Source of the DNA: Betaproteobacteria bacterium HGW-Betaproteobacteria-7 | GTDB lineage: Bacteria; Pseudomonadota; Gammaproteobacteria; Burkholderiales; Rhodocyclaceae | DNA length: 64,000 nucleotides | Reading direction: 5' to 3' | NCBI GenBank assembly: GCA_002840765.1 | Contig: PHCE01000013.1 | Location: 62,001 to 126,000 of the forward strand | In this document: positions 16,849 through 25,789 of the stretch, one piece after another | How positions within the stretch are numbered: the first letter of the stretch is position 1 | Layout: the number at the start of each line of letters is the position of its first letter | Made by a program: the position numbers and the translations under genes | Notes under the pieces: generated by a model | What the model was told of the DNA's origin: nothing | The model's input: only the letters and a program-made list of their open reading frames with translations | Database searches by the model: none

Positions 16849-16884
16849 GCCTGCGTCCTGCCGGCTTGCCGGCAGGACGCAGGC
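16849..16884. terminator. Strong hairpin at the end of the nos/cytochrome operon
   Basis: A perfect 17-bp stem (GCCTGCGTCCTGCCGGC) with a 2-base loop starts 9 bp beyond the cytochrome c stop codon on the minus strand. It is followed on that strand by AATTTGATG rather than a long T-run. The position fits a transcription terminator for the minus-strand nos operon. Confidence 0.65.
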
Positions 16885-16893
16885 ACTGGCGGC

Positions 16894-17208
16894 TTACTGC
16901 AGCGACAGCACCCAGTCGGCCAGGCGCTTGGCTTCGGCCTCGGTGACGTTGTTCGGCGGCATCGGGATGGCGCCCCAGGCGCCCTTGCCGCCGTTCTTGA
17001 TTTTGGCCGCGACATTGGCCGCCGCTGCCTTGTCACCTTTGTACTTGGCCGCGACTTCCTTGTAGCCGGGGCCGACCAGCTTCTTGTCGACGGCGTGGCA
17101 GGACATGCAGTTCTTGGCCTTGGCCAGGGGCAGTTCGTCGGCAGCGTGGGCGATGCCGGCGCTCGCCAGGCTGGCGGCGACGAGCAGGGCGGCAGGGATG
17201 AATTTCAT
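16894..17208 (-). CDS. Small periplasmic cytochrome c (c551/c552 type)
   Basis: The ATG at 17208 is preceded by GGAG. The 104-residue precursor has a Sec signal peptide ending near AHA-A (residue 23). The mature part is about 81 residues, with the heme motif CMSCH (34-38) and the axial methionine M83 in IPMPPN, the pattern of class I c8 cytochromes. It is the last gene of the nos gene group, 129 bp after nosL, and could pass electrons to NosZ or another denitrification reductase. The gap leaves room for its own promoter, so membership in the operon is likely but not proven. Confidence 0.88.
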   Translation of the reverse strand: MKFIPAALLVAASLASAGIAHAADELPLAKAKNCMSCHAVDKKLVGPGYKEVAAKYKGDKAAAANVAAKIKNGGKGAWGAIPMPPNNVTEAEAKRLADWVLSLQ

Positions 17209-17337
17209 GATGGACTCCGTTTCGTGGGTGGGGAAGTGAAACCATGGCCGGCGCCGATCGCCGGGGCCATGGCGGAAACCGGTGCCGGCCGGGGGCCGGT
17301 CGTCGGTGCCGAGGGGAGCGCGGCGCGGGGCCACGGC

Positions 17338-17868
17338 TTACATTCTTTCGTCATGGCTGACGCCGCCGCTGAGGTCGACCATGTCGAGCGTCACCTCGGC
17401 GAACGGCAGGACTTTGCCGCCATGCTGTGTGGCGTAGCTGGCGGCATCGGCGGCGCTGGCGAAGCCGGGGACGGTCGGGCCCATCGACGCCCGGCGCGGG
17501 CTGCCGACGACGAAGAAGGCGCTGCGCGCGTCGAGCCAGTGGCCTTCCGGCTGCTCCCAGTCGGCCTTGGCCATGTCCTGGGTGTAGATGGCGACGATGC
17601 GTTTCTGCTGTTCCGGGCGGAGCAGGATCGAGAACATTTCCCGCGTGTCGCAGAAAAAGTCCGGGTCGCCGCGGTCGTAATGGATTTGCGCCTTCGGGCC
17701 GGGGAAATCGCCGAGGATCATGCCGTCGAGCGAACAGGCGGTGCCGTCGGCGAGTTCCAGCGGCAGCGTCGGTCTGGCCGGCTCGCCGCAGGCGGCGAGC
17801 AGCAGCACGGCAACCAACACGGCGGGCAGCAGGCGGCCGGCCGGCCGCGGCGAATGGACTTGCTTCAT
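17338..17868 (-). CDS. nosL: NosL copper chaperone lipoprotein
   Basis: The ATG at 17868 overlaps the nosY stop by 4 bp. The 176-residue precursor has a lipoprotein signal with lipobox LLAAC (Cys27). The family core ACSLDGMILGDFPGPKAQIHY follows, with the conserved Cys and Met thought to bind Cu(I). NosL delivers copper to apo-NosZ in the periplasm, working with the NosDFY ABC complex. The upstream frame is open well into nosY, but the lipoprotein signal fixes the start here. Confidence 0.9.
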   Translation of the reverse strand: MKQVHSPRPAGRLLPAVLVAVLLLAACGEPARPTLPLELADGTACSLDGMILGDFPGPKAQIHYDRGDPDFFCDTREMFSILLRPEQQKRIVAIYTQDMAKADWEQPEGHWLDARSAFFVVGSPRRASMGPTVPGFASAADAASYATQHGGKVLPFAEVTLDMVDLSGGVSHDERM

Positions 17869-18686
17869 TTGAACCTCCAGGCGGCCACCCCGAGTGGCGC
17901 AATGATCCAGAACACCAGGGCACTGCCGAGCAGCCACGGATTGGCCAGGGTTTCCGGGAAAACCGTGGCCAGGCCGTAGAGCCGGCGGACATCCTCGAAG
18001 CCGAAAATATTCAGGATGCGGAAGATGTCGGCCGGGTTGAGCAGCAGCAGGGCCGGGAAGAAATCGAGGCTGAAGCGGCCTTCGCCGAGCACCAGCAGGC
18101 CGAGCAGCAGCAGGTCGTAGACCAGCACGTAGAAGAACCACAGGGCGATGGCGATGCCGCTGGCCCGCATGCGGTCCTCGGCCAGCACCGAGACCATGAC
18201 TGCCAGGCTGAGGAAACACAGGCTCAACAGGAAGGCGCTCAAGACGAAACCGGCGTAGTGGTAAAGCGCGCCGCCGCCCAATTGGGCGAACAGCAGCAGC
18301 CCGGCCAGGCCGAAACCGCCGACCGTGGCGACGCCGAGCGCCCCGGCCAGGCCGGTGAATTTGCCGAGCAGCACTTCGAAACGGGTGATCGGCATCGACA
18401 GCAGCAGGTCGAGCGAGCCGCGCTCACGCTCGGCGACGATCGCGTCGTAGCCGAGGATCAGCGCGATCAGCGGCACCAGGTAGATGACCAGGCTGACCAG
18501 GCTGGCGATGGTCACGTCGATGTTGCGCCAGCCGACCGCGCCCTGCTGGGCGGCGCCGAAATAGGCGATGACCAGCGCGAAGACGGTGAACACCAGGGCG
18601 ACGGCGAGGACCCAGCGATTGCGCAGGCGGTCGCGGAATTCCTTGCCGGCGATGACGCCGATCTGGCCGAACTCGATGCCGCTCAT
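17865..18686 (-). CDS. nosY: NosY, membrane permease of the NosDFY copper-site assembly system
   Basis: This 273-residue integral membrane protein has about six helices. It starts with a short amphipathic N-terminus (GVIAGKEFRDRLRNRW) typical of ABC-2 type permeases, and has the coupling region ERERGSLDLLLSMPITRFEVLLGK between helices 2 and 3. The ATG overlaps the nosF stop by 4 bp and its own stop overlaps nosL by 4 bp. With NosF it forms the ABC transporter that works with NosD and NosL to mature the tetranuclear CuZ site of N2O reductase. Confidence 0.92.
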   Translation of the reverse strand: MSGIEFGQIGVIAGKEFRDRLRNRWVLAVALVFTVFALVIAYFGAAQQGAVGWRNIDVTIASLVSLVIYLVPLIALILGYDAIVAERERGSLDLLLSMPITRFEVLLGKFTGLAGALGVATVGGFGLAGLLLFAQLGGGALYHYAGFVLSAFLLSLCFLSLAVMVSVLAEDRMRASGIAIALWFFYVLVYDLLLLGLLVLGEGRFSLDFFPALLLLNPADIFRILNIFGFEDVRRLYGLATVFPETLANPWLLGSALVFWIIAPLGVAAWRFK

Positions 18687-19606
18687 GGGGCCATTTCCTC
18701 CGCGTAGCCCAGGAAGATGTCTTCGAGGGAGGGTTCATGCACGTCGATGTCGGTCAGCGCCGGGCCGAGGCCGGCCAGCGCCGCCAGCACCGCCATCTTG
18801 CGTTGCCGCGGGCAGGTGAAGCGGAGCTCGTACGCGCTCGCCGCGAGCGGCGCGATGGCCAGCTCGACCAGCATTTGGCGCAGCGCCGCTTCGCCGTCCG
18901 GGCGGAAGGCGACGCGCAAGGCCAGCGGCAGGTCCTGGCTGGCGCGCAGCGCCGCCACCGTGCCCAGAGCCTGGATGCGGCCGTTGCGCATCAACGCCAG
19001 GCGGTCGACGCGTTGCTGGATCTCGGCCAGGATGTGCGAGGTCAGGACGACGGTGACGCCGCCTTGGCGCAACTCGGCGAGCTGCCGGTAGAATTCCAGG
19101 ATGCCCTGCGGGTCGAGGCCGTTGGTCGGCTCGTCGAGAAAGAGCAGGCGCGGCGAACCGAGCAGGGCCTGGGCGAAGCCGAGGCGCTGGCGCATGCCCT
19201 TCGAATAGTTGCGGACGCGCTGGCCGGCGGCGGCTGCGAGGCCGACCCGGTCGAGCAGGGCGGGGCAGCTGGCGCGGTCGGCGCCCTTGAGGCGGGCGAA
19301 GAAGTGCAGGGTTTCGAGGCCGCTCAGGTTGTCGTAGAGGGCGAGGCTTTCCGGCAGGTAGCCGATGCTCCGTCGCACCTGGCGGAAAGCCTCGCCGCGC
19401 ACGGCCTGGCCGCCGATGCGGATGTCGCCGGAAGTTACCGGCAACAGGCCCAACATCATCTTGAACAGCGTCGTCTTGCCGGCACCGTTGTGACCGATCA
19501 GGCCGAACAGTTCGCCGGGTGCGATGTCGAGGTCGATGCCGTCCACGGCATGGATCGCGCCGTAATGCTTGTGCACGCTGCGGATTTCAATAAGCGGGTC
19601 GGTCAA
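18683..19606 (-). CDS. nosF: NosF, ABC ATPase of the NosDFY complex
   Basis: This 307-residue ATPase has Walker A GHNGAGKTT (about 38-46), the family's long Q-loop segment, signature YSKGMRQRLGFAQ, Walker B LLFLDEPTNGLDP and the switch His in LTSHILAEI. A C-terminal extension of about 90 residues is typical of the NosF/DrrA branch. It overlaps nosD by 20 bp upstream and nosY by 4 bp downstream. It powers the NosDFY assembly machine for CuZ. Confidence 0.93.
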   Translation of the reverse strand: MTDPLIEIRSVHKHYGAIHAVDGIDLDIAPGELFGLIGHNGAGKTTLFKMMLGLLPVTSGDIRIGGQAVRGEAFRQVRRSIGYLPESLALYDNLSGLETLHFFARLKGADRASCPALLDRVGLAAAAGQRVRNYSKGMRQRLGFAQALLGSPRLLFLDEPTNGLDPQGILEFYRQLAELRQGGVTVVLTSHILAEIQQRVDRLALMRNGRIQALGTVAALRASQDLPLALRVAFRPDGEAALRQMLVELAIAPLAASAYELRFTCPRQRKMAVLAALAGLGPALTDIDVHEPSLEDIFLGYAEEMAP

Positions 19607-20840
19607 GCCACTGGCTCCAGTCGGGGTTGGAAGGTTGCATGCGCGGTTGTTTGTCCACGATGCTCGGGCTGCGCAACAGCGGGAACTGGCGGGCGATCAG
19701 GCGCAGGCTGTGCACCGCCGGGCTGTTCAAGAGCAGCTTGACCAGCGGGAATTTCCAGGTCAGCCGGTCGACCAGGTCGTTGGCCTCGTACGGCACGTCG
19801 CCGGTGCCGTCGCCATTGCCGTCCCAGCCGGCGTAGTTGCTCCAGTAATTGCCCTGTCTCTTCCCCCAAGCCACGTCGCGGGTGGCGACATAGCGCACCT
19901 GCTCGCGGTTCTGGATGAAATCGTTGCCGTCCACGTCGTTGTTGATCGAGCCGGCCCAGACGTGGGCGCCGACCCGGTTGCCGATCACCCGGTTGCCCTT
20001 GAGCACGTTGTACTCGGCGTCGTAGATGAAGAAGCCGCGGCCGTTGCCGGCGACGACGTTGTTCTCGATGACTGAATCGACGATGGTGCGCAGCATGATG
20101 CCGTGGTCGCTGTTGCCCCAGGCCCGGTTGTTGCGCACCGTCTGCCGGCGCACTTCCATCAGCGCCAGGCCGCCGCGGTTGTGGTAGGTCTCGTTGTCCT
20201 CCCACAGGTTGTCGTTGGAATTCATGTAGTGCGTGCCGTAGCGCAGGTCATGCATCTTGTTGCCGCGAAAGATCGCGTGATGCGAGACATCGACGTAGAT
20301 GCCGTCGCGGGCGAAGCTGACATGGTTGCCGATGATCCGGGCGCCGGTGGTGTTGTACAGCTGGATGCCGTTGCCGCGCCGGGCCGAGGCCAGGTCGCGC
20401 TTGCCGGTGATGATGTTGGCGCTGATCTCGGGGTCCTGCAGTTTTTCCAGCCAGACGCCGAACAGGTTGTAGACCAGCGTGTTGTTGCGCACAGCAATGC
20501 GGTGCCCGCCCGGCTCGACGTAAATGCCGGCATTCTGGGCGGTGAGGTCGGCACCGCTGTCGCGGATGATGAAACCTTCGATCAGCACGTCCGGCGATTT
20601 GACCCGGATGACGTCGCCGCTTTCGCCGCCGCTGATCGTTGGCCGGCCGACGCCGATCAGGCGCAGCGGCTTGTCGATGACCAGATGCTCGACGTAATGG
20701 CCGCGCGCCACGCGCACCGTATCGCCGGGCTGCGCCACGGCGATGGCGGCGCCGATCGAGGCGCCGGGGGCGACCGGCCATTCGGCGGCGACCACCGGCC
20801 CGCCGGCGATGAGCAGCAGCAGGGTGAGGCAGCGCTTCAT
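19587..20840 (-). CDS. nosD: NosD, periplasmic beta-helix copper-processing protein
   Basis: The start MKRCLTLLLLIAGG at 20840 gives a Sec signal peptide cleaved near VVA-AEW; a start 48 bp further upstream would disrupt it. The 417-residue precursor is dominated by right-handed parallel beta-helix (CASH) repeats, visible as recurring N-x-x-x-G-N-R and ENNVV-type turns between residues 90 and 340. NosD binds NosFY in the periplasm and takes part in copper/sulfur delivery to NosZ. It lies 13 bp after nosR. Confidence 0.92.
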   Translation of the reverse strand: MKRCLTLLLLIAGGPVVAAEWPVAPGASIGAAIAVAQPGDTVRVARGHYVEHLVIDKPLRLIGVGRPTISGGESGDVIRVKSPDVLIEGFIIRDSGADLTAQNAGIYVEPGGHRIAVRNNTLVYNLFGVWLEKLQDPEISANIITGKRDLASARRGNGIQLYNTTGARIIGNHVSFARDGIYVDVSHHAIFRGNKMHDLRYGTHYMNSNDNLWEDNETYHNRGGLALMEVRRQTVRNNRAWGNSDHGIMLRTIVDSVIENNVVAGNGRGFFIYDAEYNVLKGNRVIGNRVGAHVWAGSINNDVDGNDFIQNREQVRYVATRDVAWGKRQGNYWSNYAGWDGNGDGTGDVPYEANDLVDRLTWKFPLVKLLLNSPAVHSLRLIARQFPLLRSPSIVDKQPRMQPSNPDWSQWLDRPAY

Positions 20841-20853
20841 GGCCGGAAGGCGC

Positions 20854-23016
20854 TCACGGCACCACCTTGATCGGGATGTAGTAACCATCGTCGCCGATCG
20901 GCGTCAGTTCCAGCCCGCTCTTGGTCCGCCGGCGGCGTTCCTTGGATAGCGGCGGGCAGGTGTGGGCGTCGTAATAGAGGATCTGGCATTCCAGGCAGAG
21001 CAGGCATTCGCGCTGGTCGATCCGGCCGTCGTCGGCGATGGCCAGCGAGCCGCAGCCTTTCTGGCAGGCGTGGCAGGTCGTGCATTCTTCCTTGCGCTTC
21101 AACTTGATGAAGCGGAAGGTGGTCGGGATCGCCAGGCCGGCGCCGAGCGGGCACAGGTACTTGCAGAACGGCCGCTCGATGAACAGTCCGAGGACGAACA
21201 GCGCCACCCAGTAGGCGACGAAGGGCCAGGCACGGTTCCAGACGCCGCCAACCAGGAAGGTCGTTTTGAAGGGCTCGACCTCGGCCATCTTCTCGGCCAG
21301 GCTGATGTCGTAGAAAGAGACGCCGACCAGCAACGCGAAGATGCCGTACTTCAGCCAGCGCAGCCGGTTGTGCCAGGGCATCGGCAGATGGGTCTGGAAA
21401 CGCTTCAGGCCGAGTTTGCCGGCGATCTTGAATGACAGCTCGGACAGCGAGCCGTACGGGCAGAGCCAGCCGCAGAACAGGCCGCGGCCCCAGAGGAAGA
21501 TGGTGACGGCGATGAACAGCCAGAAGATGAAGATCAGCGGGTCGGAGAGGAACAGTTCCCAACGCCACTGATAGACCAGCGAATGCATCCAGGTCATGAC
21601 ATGGGTGATGCTCGGCTGGGCCAGGGCGAAGAAGCCGACGAAGCCGATGCTGATCGTCCACACGATGTATTTGGGAATCGACACCCAGCGCTTGTCCTTG
21701 CGCGAAGCCTTGCGCACCAGCCGGTCGCGCATGGCGTAAAGGCCGGCGGTGGCAGCGAGGAGCAGCACAAACAGACCGATCTCCAGCTTCTTGCCGCGCC
21801 ACACCTGCAGCCAGGTCGGATCGGGGCGGAGCACCGTCGGCCGGCCGCCTTCCAAGTAGCGGTCGGGCAGCCAGTATTCGCGTTCGAAATTGGCAAACGT
21901 CTTGCTGCCTGTGGCGCGATCGACCTTGTTGGCGAGGAACACCAGGCTCCACGGGTAGGCGGCGCTGAAGTTGCCGCCGCGCAGGATGAAGATGGCCGAT
22001 TCCTTGTAGGTCGGGGCACCGGCGGCGGCGATGCCGTACAGGTTGAGGTAGTCGGTGTCGCGGAAAGTGTGGCTGTCGACCTCCTGGACGACCTGGATAC
22101 GGTCGTAGATGCCGCCACGCACGAAGCCGGATCCCTTGAACGACGCGCTGCCGTTGGCGACGATGAAAATCGCGTGCTCGTCCGCTTTCAGATCGGCCAT
22201 CAGTCGCTTCCAGCCGGCCTCGCCGAGGACGCTGCGGCCGACCGCCGGGGCATTCAGGTAGCCGAAATACAGGTCGATGTAGGGCTGCTTGCTGTCGGCA
22301 ATGCCGAGTTCGTCCGGCTGCACAGTCAGGTGCTGGACGCTACCTTCGTCGATCAGGGTTTTCCAGTCGTGGCTGGCGGCCTGGGCGGTGAAGCGAGCCG
22401 CCGGCTTGGGCTCCGACTTGACGATGCCGACCTGCTTGGCGATGGCGTAGGCGCTGCGCATCACCACCTGGTTCTCGGCGATGACGGTGACCGTGGCGCC
22501 ACTGATCGCATCGAGGCCGATGCGCCCGCCGGCGGCCGAGGACTTGCCGATCTCGACCTTGGCCCCGGCGAACTGGCCGACGTATTGGGCGATGAACTTG
22601 TCGAGTGCGCTTTCCGGGATGCCGACAAGCAGGATCGGCTCGCTGTGCTTGAGGATGCGCACGCCGCTGATGATCCCCTGCGGATACATGCCGATCAGCG
22701 TGACCATCGGTTTGCCCGAATAGGCCGGAATGTCGACGATATCGGTGGACAGGAAGACGTAGCCGAGCAACTGGCGCTGCGCACCGCTGCCGCGGTAGGC
22801 CTCGACGTAGCTGGGACGGCCCTGGCGGGGCGAAAAACTGTCGGCGCCGGGCATCACGTCGCGGCAAGGGGCGTAGGCGCAGAGATCGGGATCGGTGGAC
22901 AGCTGCGCCGGCAGCGGCGCGTCGTACGAAGCGGCCTGGCCCGGAGACCAGGCCAGGGCGAACAACAGGGCGAACAACAGCGGCAGGAGACCTGCCGGGA
23001 AACGACACAACTTCAT
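20854..23016 (-). CDS. nosR: NosR, membrane flavo-iron-sulfur protein for N2O reduction
   Basis: The ATG at 23016 (MKLCRFPAGLLPLLF) opens a signal sequence; total length 720 residues, the usual size. A periplasmic FMN-binding domain carries SGAT with Thr175 as the covalent flavin attachment residue. After residue 400 come membrane helices with two CxxxCP motifs (FCGWLCP, FCKYLCP). The cytoplasmic C-terminus has two ferredoxin-like clusters, CTTCHACQKGC and CLLCLECQILYYDAHTC. NosR supplies electrons to NosZ and supports nos expression. No flavin transferase gene (nosX/apbE) occurs in this window, so FMN loading must come from elsewhere. Here nosR follows nosZ, whereas it usually precedes it. 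Confidence 0.93.
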   Translation of the reverse strand: MKLCRFPAGLLPLLFALLFALAWSPGQAASYDAPLPAQLSTDPDLCAYAPCRDVMPGADSFSPRQGRPSYVEAYRGSGAQRQLLGYVFLSTDIVDIPAYSGKPMVTLIGMYPQGIISGVRILKHSEPILLVGIPESALDKFIAQYVGQFAGAKVEIGKSSAAGGRIGLDAISGATVTVIAENQVVMRSAYAIAKQVGIVKSEPKPAARFTAQAASHDWKTLIDEGSVQHLTVQPDELGIADSKQPYIDLYFGYLNAPAVGRSVLGEAGWKRLMADLKADEHAIFIVANGSASFKGSGFVRGGIYDRIQVVQEVDSHTFRDTDYLNLYGIAAAGAPTYKESAIFILRGGNFSAAYPWSLVFLANKVDRATGSKTFANFEREYWLPDRYLEGGRPTVLRPDPTWLQVWRGKKLEIGLFVLLLAATAGLYAMRDRLVRKASRKDKRWVSIPKYIVWTISIGFVGFFALAQPSITHVMTWMHSLVYQWRWELFLSDPLIFIFWLFIAVTIFLWGRGLFCGWLCPYGSLSELSFKIAGKLGLKRFQTHLPMPWHNRLRWLKYGIFALLVGVSFYDISLAEKMAEVEPFKTTFLVGGVWNRAWPFVAYWVALFVLGLFIERPFCKYLCPLGAGLAIPTTFRFIKLKRKEECTTCHACQKGCGSLAIADDGRIDQRECLLCLECQILYYDAHTCPPLSKERRRRTKSGLELTPIGDDGYYIPIKVVP

Positions 23017-23087
23017 GATTTTGCAGAATGTGAGGGGAGCAACGGGGGAGCGTCCCGCCGTTCCCCTCTGGGAGTAGCGATGGCCGA

Positions 23088-25010
23088 TCAAGCCTCGACG
23101 ATCATACGGCCGCGCATTTCCAGGTGCAGGGCATGGCAGAAGTGCGTGCAGTAGTACCAGAACACACCGGGGCGCTCGACCTTGAAGGTCACTGACTTGG
23201 TTTCCTGCGGACCAACGATGAAGTTCACGTCGTGGCCTTCGACGGCAAAGCCGTGGTGCAGGTCTTCAACCTTGTCGTGGTTGGTCAGCACAATGGTGAC
23301 GACGTCGCCCTTCTTGAGCACGAACTCGGACGGCGTGAAAGTCGGCGCCACCGACATGATGCGCACCGTGACCTTGTTGCCCTCGCGCTTGACGCCGGTG
23401 TCTTCGAAACCCTTGATGTGGATCGGCGAATCTTCCAGCGTGTAGATCTGCTTGGTCTTGATGATGTCGCGGCGGACGATGATCGCGTCGTGCGGTTCCG
23501 GATGGGCGGTGTGATCGTGCAGCAACTCCATCTTCTCGCCGCTGATGTCGATCAGCTGTTCGGTTTCGACGTGCAGTGGGCCGACCGGCAGGAAACGGTC
23601 CTTCGAGAACTTGTTGCCGGAGTTGAAGTACTTGCCGTCGGCTTCCTTGGTTTCGCCCATCGACGAATAACCATGGCCGGGCTGGTAATGCACGTCGAGC
23701 CGGTCGAGCACGACCTTGGCCGCCTTGTCGCCGTTGTAATGGGCGATGGCGGCGGCGACGTTCCACTTGACCACCTGGCTGTCGAGGAACAGCGAGGTGT
23801 AGGCGTTGCCCTTGCCGTCGAAGCCGGTATGCAGCGGGCCGAGGCCGATTTCCGGCTCGGCGACGATGCATTCCTTGGCTTCCTTGACTTCGCCGGCGAA
23901 CCACTTGAGCACCCGTTCGTGCTCGATCACCGTCGCCGTCGGCGACAGCTTGCCGGCGCACACGTAGTACTTGCCGTCCGGCGTGATGTTGACGCCGTGC
24001 GGGTTCTTCGGCACCGGCACGTAGCAGGTCAGCGCCGTCTTCGGATCCTCGTTGGCTTTTCGCGTGCCGTCCACCACGGGTACCTTGGAGGTACCGATGG
24101 TGACGATCTTGCCGGCCTTGATCGCCGCCTCGATGCGCTCGACATTGAAGAAGATGCAGGCGTCGTGCTCGGCCGACATCATGTCGGAGAAGATCAGGCC
24201 GTTCTCGACGTTGTAGCTGTTCAGCGCCGCCAGCTTGCCGTCATAGGACGTGGCACAGAGGTCCATGTTGCCGTCGATGCGGACCTGCCAGCGGACGTCC
24301 ATGGTTTCCGCGTCGACGCAGGTCAGCAGGCAGCCGTAATGGGCGCCGTCCTGCCAGTTCTTCGGCGTGTTCGGCAGCGGCACGTGGAACTCGGCGCCGC
24401 AGAAGACGCGGGTGGTGTGATTGATCGCCGCGTCGACCGGGTCGCGCTTGTCCGGGAAGATGCCGTGGAAACCCTGGACATTCGGGATCTCGGTGATCTT
24501 GTCGGTTTCCAGGTAATCGCCGCGAATGCGGGCCAGACGATTGTTGATCTTGTCGTTGATCCAGAAATACTTGCCGTCGTAGGTGCCGTCCTTATAGGAG
24601 CCGTGCACGTGGTGGGTATCGCCGGTCTGGTAGCGCAGGCTGCCGTCGGCCTTGGTGCCGAGGATCTGCTTCGATTCGTTGGTGATGCCCCAGCCCGACA
24701 TCGGATCGATGTTGAAGACGGCGATGCGTTTCAGCGTGCGGCCAGACGGCACGCCGTAGATGCGGGCCTCGCCGGAGTGGCCGCCGCTCGACAGCATGTA
24801 GTATTCATCGAGCTGGCCGGCGGCGACGCTGCCCTTGGCGTGGGCGGCGGCGGGCTGGGCGGCGACCGGTGCGCTGGGGGCACTTTCCTCGGCCTTGTTG
24901 CAGCCGGCCAGGCCAAGGCCGACGCCGGCAATGCCGGCGGCGCCGGCGGTGTTGAGAAACTTCCGCCGGCCGTTGTCTAACGGCTTTGCGGTTTTGTGGT
25001 CTTCAGACAT
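23088..25010 (-). CDS. nosZ: Nitrous oxide reductase, Tat-exported (clade I type)
   Basis: The ATG at 25010 has GGGAG six bases upstream and gives the typical 640 residues. The signal is twin-arginine (GRRKFLN, Arg15-Arg16) with a hydrophobic stretch ending in LAGC. This indicates the clade I, Tat-dependent form. The CuZ site includes DTHHVH (131-136); further histidines occur through the beta-propeller. The C-terminal cupredoxin has CuA ligands in YYCTHFCHALHLEM: C621, C625, H629 and M632. Position 623 is His where Trp is usual, but only its backbone is used as a ligand. NosZ reduces N2O to N2 in the periplasm. It is the first gene of the nos operon. Confidence 0.96.
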   Translation of the reverse strand: MSEDHKTAKPLDNGRRKFLNTAGAAGIAGVGLGLAGCNKAEESAPSAPVAAQPAAAHAKGSVAAGQLDEYYMLSSGGHSGEARIYGVPSGRTLKRIAVFNIDPMSGWGITNESKQILGTKADGSLRYQTGDTHHVHGSYKDGTYDGKYFWINDKINNRLARIRGDYLETDKITEIPNVQGFHGIFPDKRDPVDAAINHTTRVFCGAEFHVPLPNTPKNWQDGAHYGCLLTCVDAETMDVRWQVRIDGNMDLCATSYDGKLAALNSYNVENGLIFSDMMSAEHDACIFFNVERIEAAIKAGKIVTIGTSKVPVVDGTRKANEDPKTALTCYVPVPKNPHGVNITPDGKYYVCAGKLSPTATVIEHERVLKWFAGEVKEAKECIVAEPEIGLGPLHTGFDGKGNAYTSLFLDSQVVKWNVAAAIAHYNGDKAAKVVLDRLDVHYQPGHGYSSMGETKEADGKYFNSGNKFSKDRFLPVGPLHVETEQLIDISGEKMELLHDHTAHPEPHDAIIVRRDIIKTKQIYTLEDSPIHIKGFEDTGVKREGNKVTVRIMSVAPTFTPSEFVLKKGDVVTIVLTNHDKVEDLHHGFAVEGHDVNFIVGPQETKSVTFKVERPGVFWYYCTHFCHALHLEMRGRMIVEA

Positions 25011-25123
25011 GCAGTACTCCCGGTTGAAATCATCACTCTTCTGATGATCCGCCGCGGGGGCGGTCGCTGTATGTCGGATATCACCCACAAGGCGCTGCCG
25101 ATATCTTGATTCGGCGCGTTTAT

Positions 25124-25137
25124 TCGATCCAGATCAA
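25124..25137 (-). promoter_or_regulatory. FNR/NNR-type box upstream of nosZ
   Basis: Read on the minus strand the sequence is TTGATCTGGATCGA, which differs from TTGAT-N4-ATCAA at one position. Its centre is about 120 bp upstream of the nosZ start codon. Boxes of this type are used by FNR, DNR or NNR to activate denitrification genes when oxygen is low or NO is present. No regulator of that family is encoded in this window. Confidence 0.7.
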
Positions 25138-25147
25138 GAAATCACGC

Positions 25148-25789
25148 TCAGAGCGGGGTCAGGCCGTGCTGCAACGCGAACTTGACGAGGCTTGGCAGAT
25201 CGGCGATGCCGAGCTTTTGCATCATCCGGCTGCGATAGGTATCAACCGTCTTCGGCGAGATGTTCAACTGGCGGGCGATCTCGATACCCGAGCGGCCCTC
25301 GACCAGCAGTTGCAGGATTTCCCGTTCGCGCTGGCTCAGCGAATCGAGCGGACTTTCGTCGGCACGTTTGCGCACGTAGTCGTCCACCACCGATTCGGTG
25401 ATCTTGTGGCTCAGGTAGCGCCGGCCACTGTGTACGACGCGGACGGCATCGACCACTTCGCTGCCCGCCGACTCCTTGCGCAGGTAACCAAGGGCGCCGG
25501 CCTGCAGGGCGCGGAACACATGTTCGACGGTCGAGTGCATCGACAGCATGACGATCCGGCTGTCCGGCTGTTTGTCGAGGATCTGCGCCGTGGCATCGAC
25601 GCCATTGAGCAGCGGCATGGCCAGATCCATGATCACCACGTCCGGCTTCAGGCGCAGCACCGCCTCGACCGCCGCCCGGCCATCGGCGACCAGATCGACG
25701 ACGCGGATGTCGGACTGGCACTCGAGCAGCAGACGCAGGCCGTCGCGGACCACGGCATGGTCGTCGGCTATCAATACGCTGATGCTCAT
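25148..25789 (-). CDS. NarL/FixJ-type response regulator
   Basis: This 213-residue regulator has a receiver domain with the acidic pair ADD (9-10), phospho-acceptor D55 in VVIMDLAMP, and a LuxR-type helix-turn-helix (LSQREREILQLLVEGRSGIEIARQL) near residues 150-195. Its ATG overlaps the stop of the upstream kinase gene by 4 bp, so the two form a cognate pair. It ends 137 bp before the nosZ start on the same strand. NarL-like regulators respond to nitrate/nitrite or other respiratory signals, so control of nos or of the divergent EPS operon is possible but not shown. Confidence 0.88.
   Translation of the reverse strand: MSISVLIADDHAVVRDGLRLLLECQSDIRVVDLVADGRAAVEAVLRLKPDVVIMDLAMPLLNGVDATAQILDKQPDSRIVMLSMHSTVEHVFRALQAGALGYLRKESAGSEVVDAVRVVHSGRRYLSHKITESVVDDYVRKRADESPLDSLSQREREILQLLVEGRSGIEIARQLNISPKTVDTYRSRMMQKLGIADLPSLVKFALQHGLTPL

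Noticed and set aside
21583-24980. Long open frames on the plus strand opposite nosR and nosZ
   Set aside because: They are antisense to clearly real genes, rich in Ala, Gly, Val and Asp, and match no family. High-GC codon bias produces such frames.
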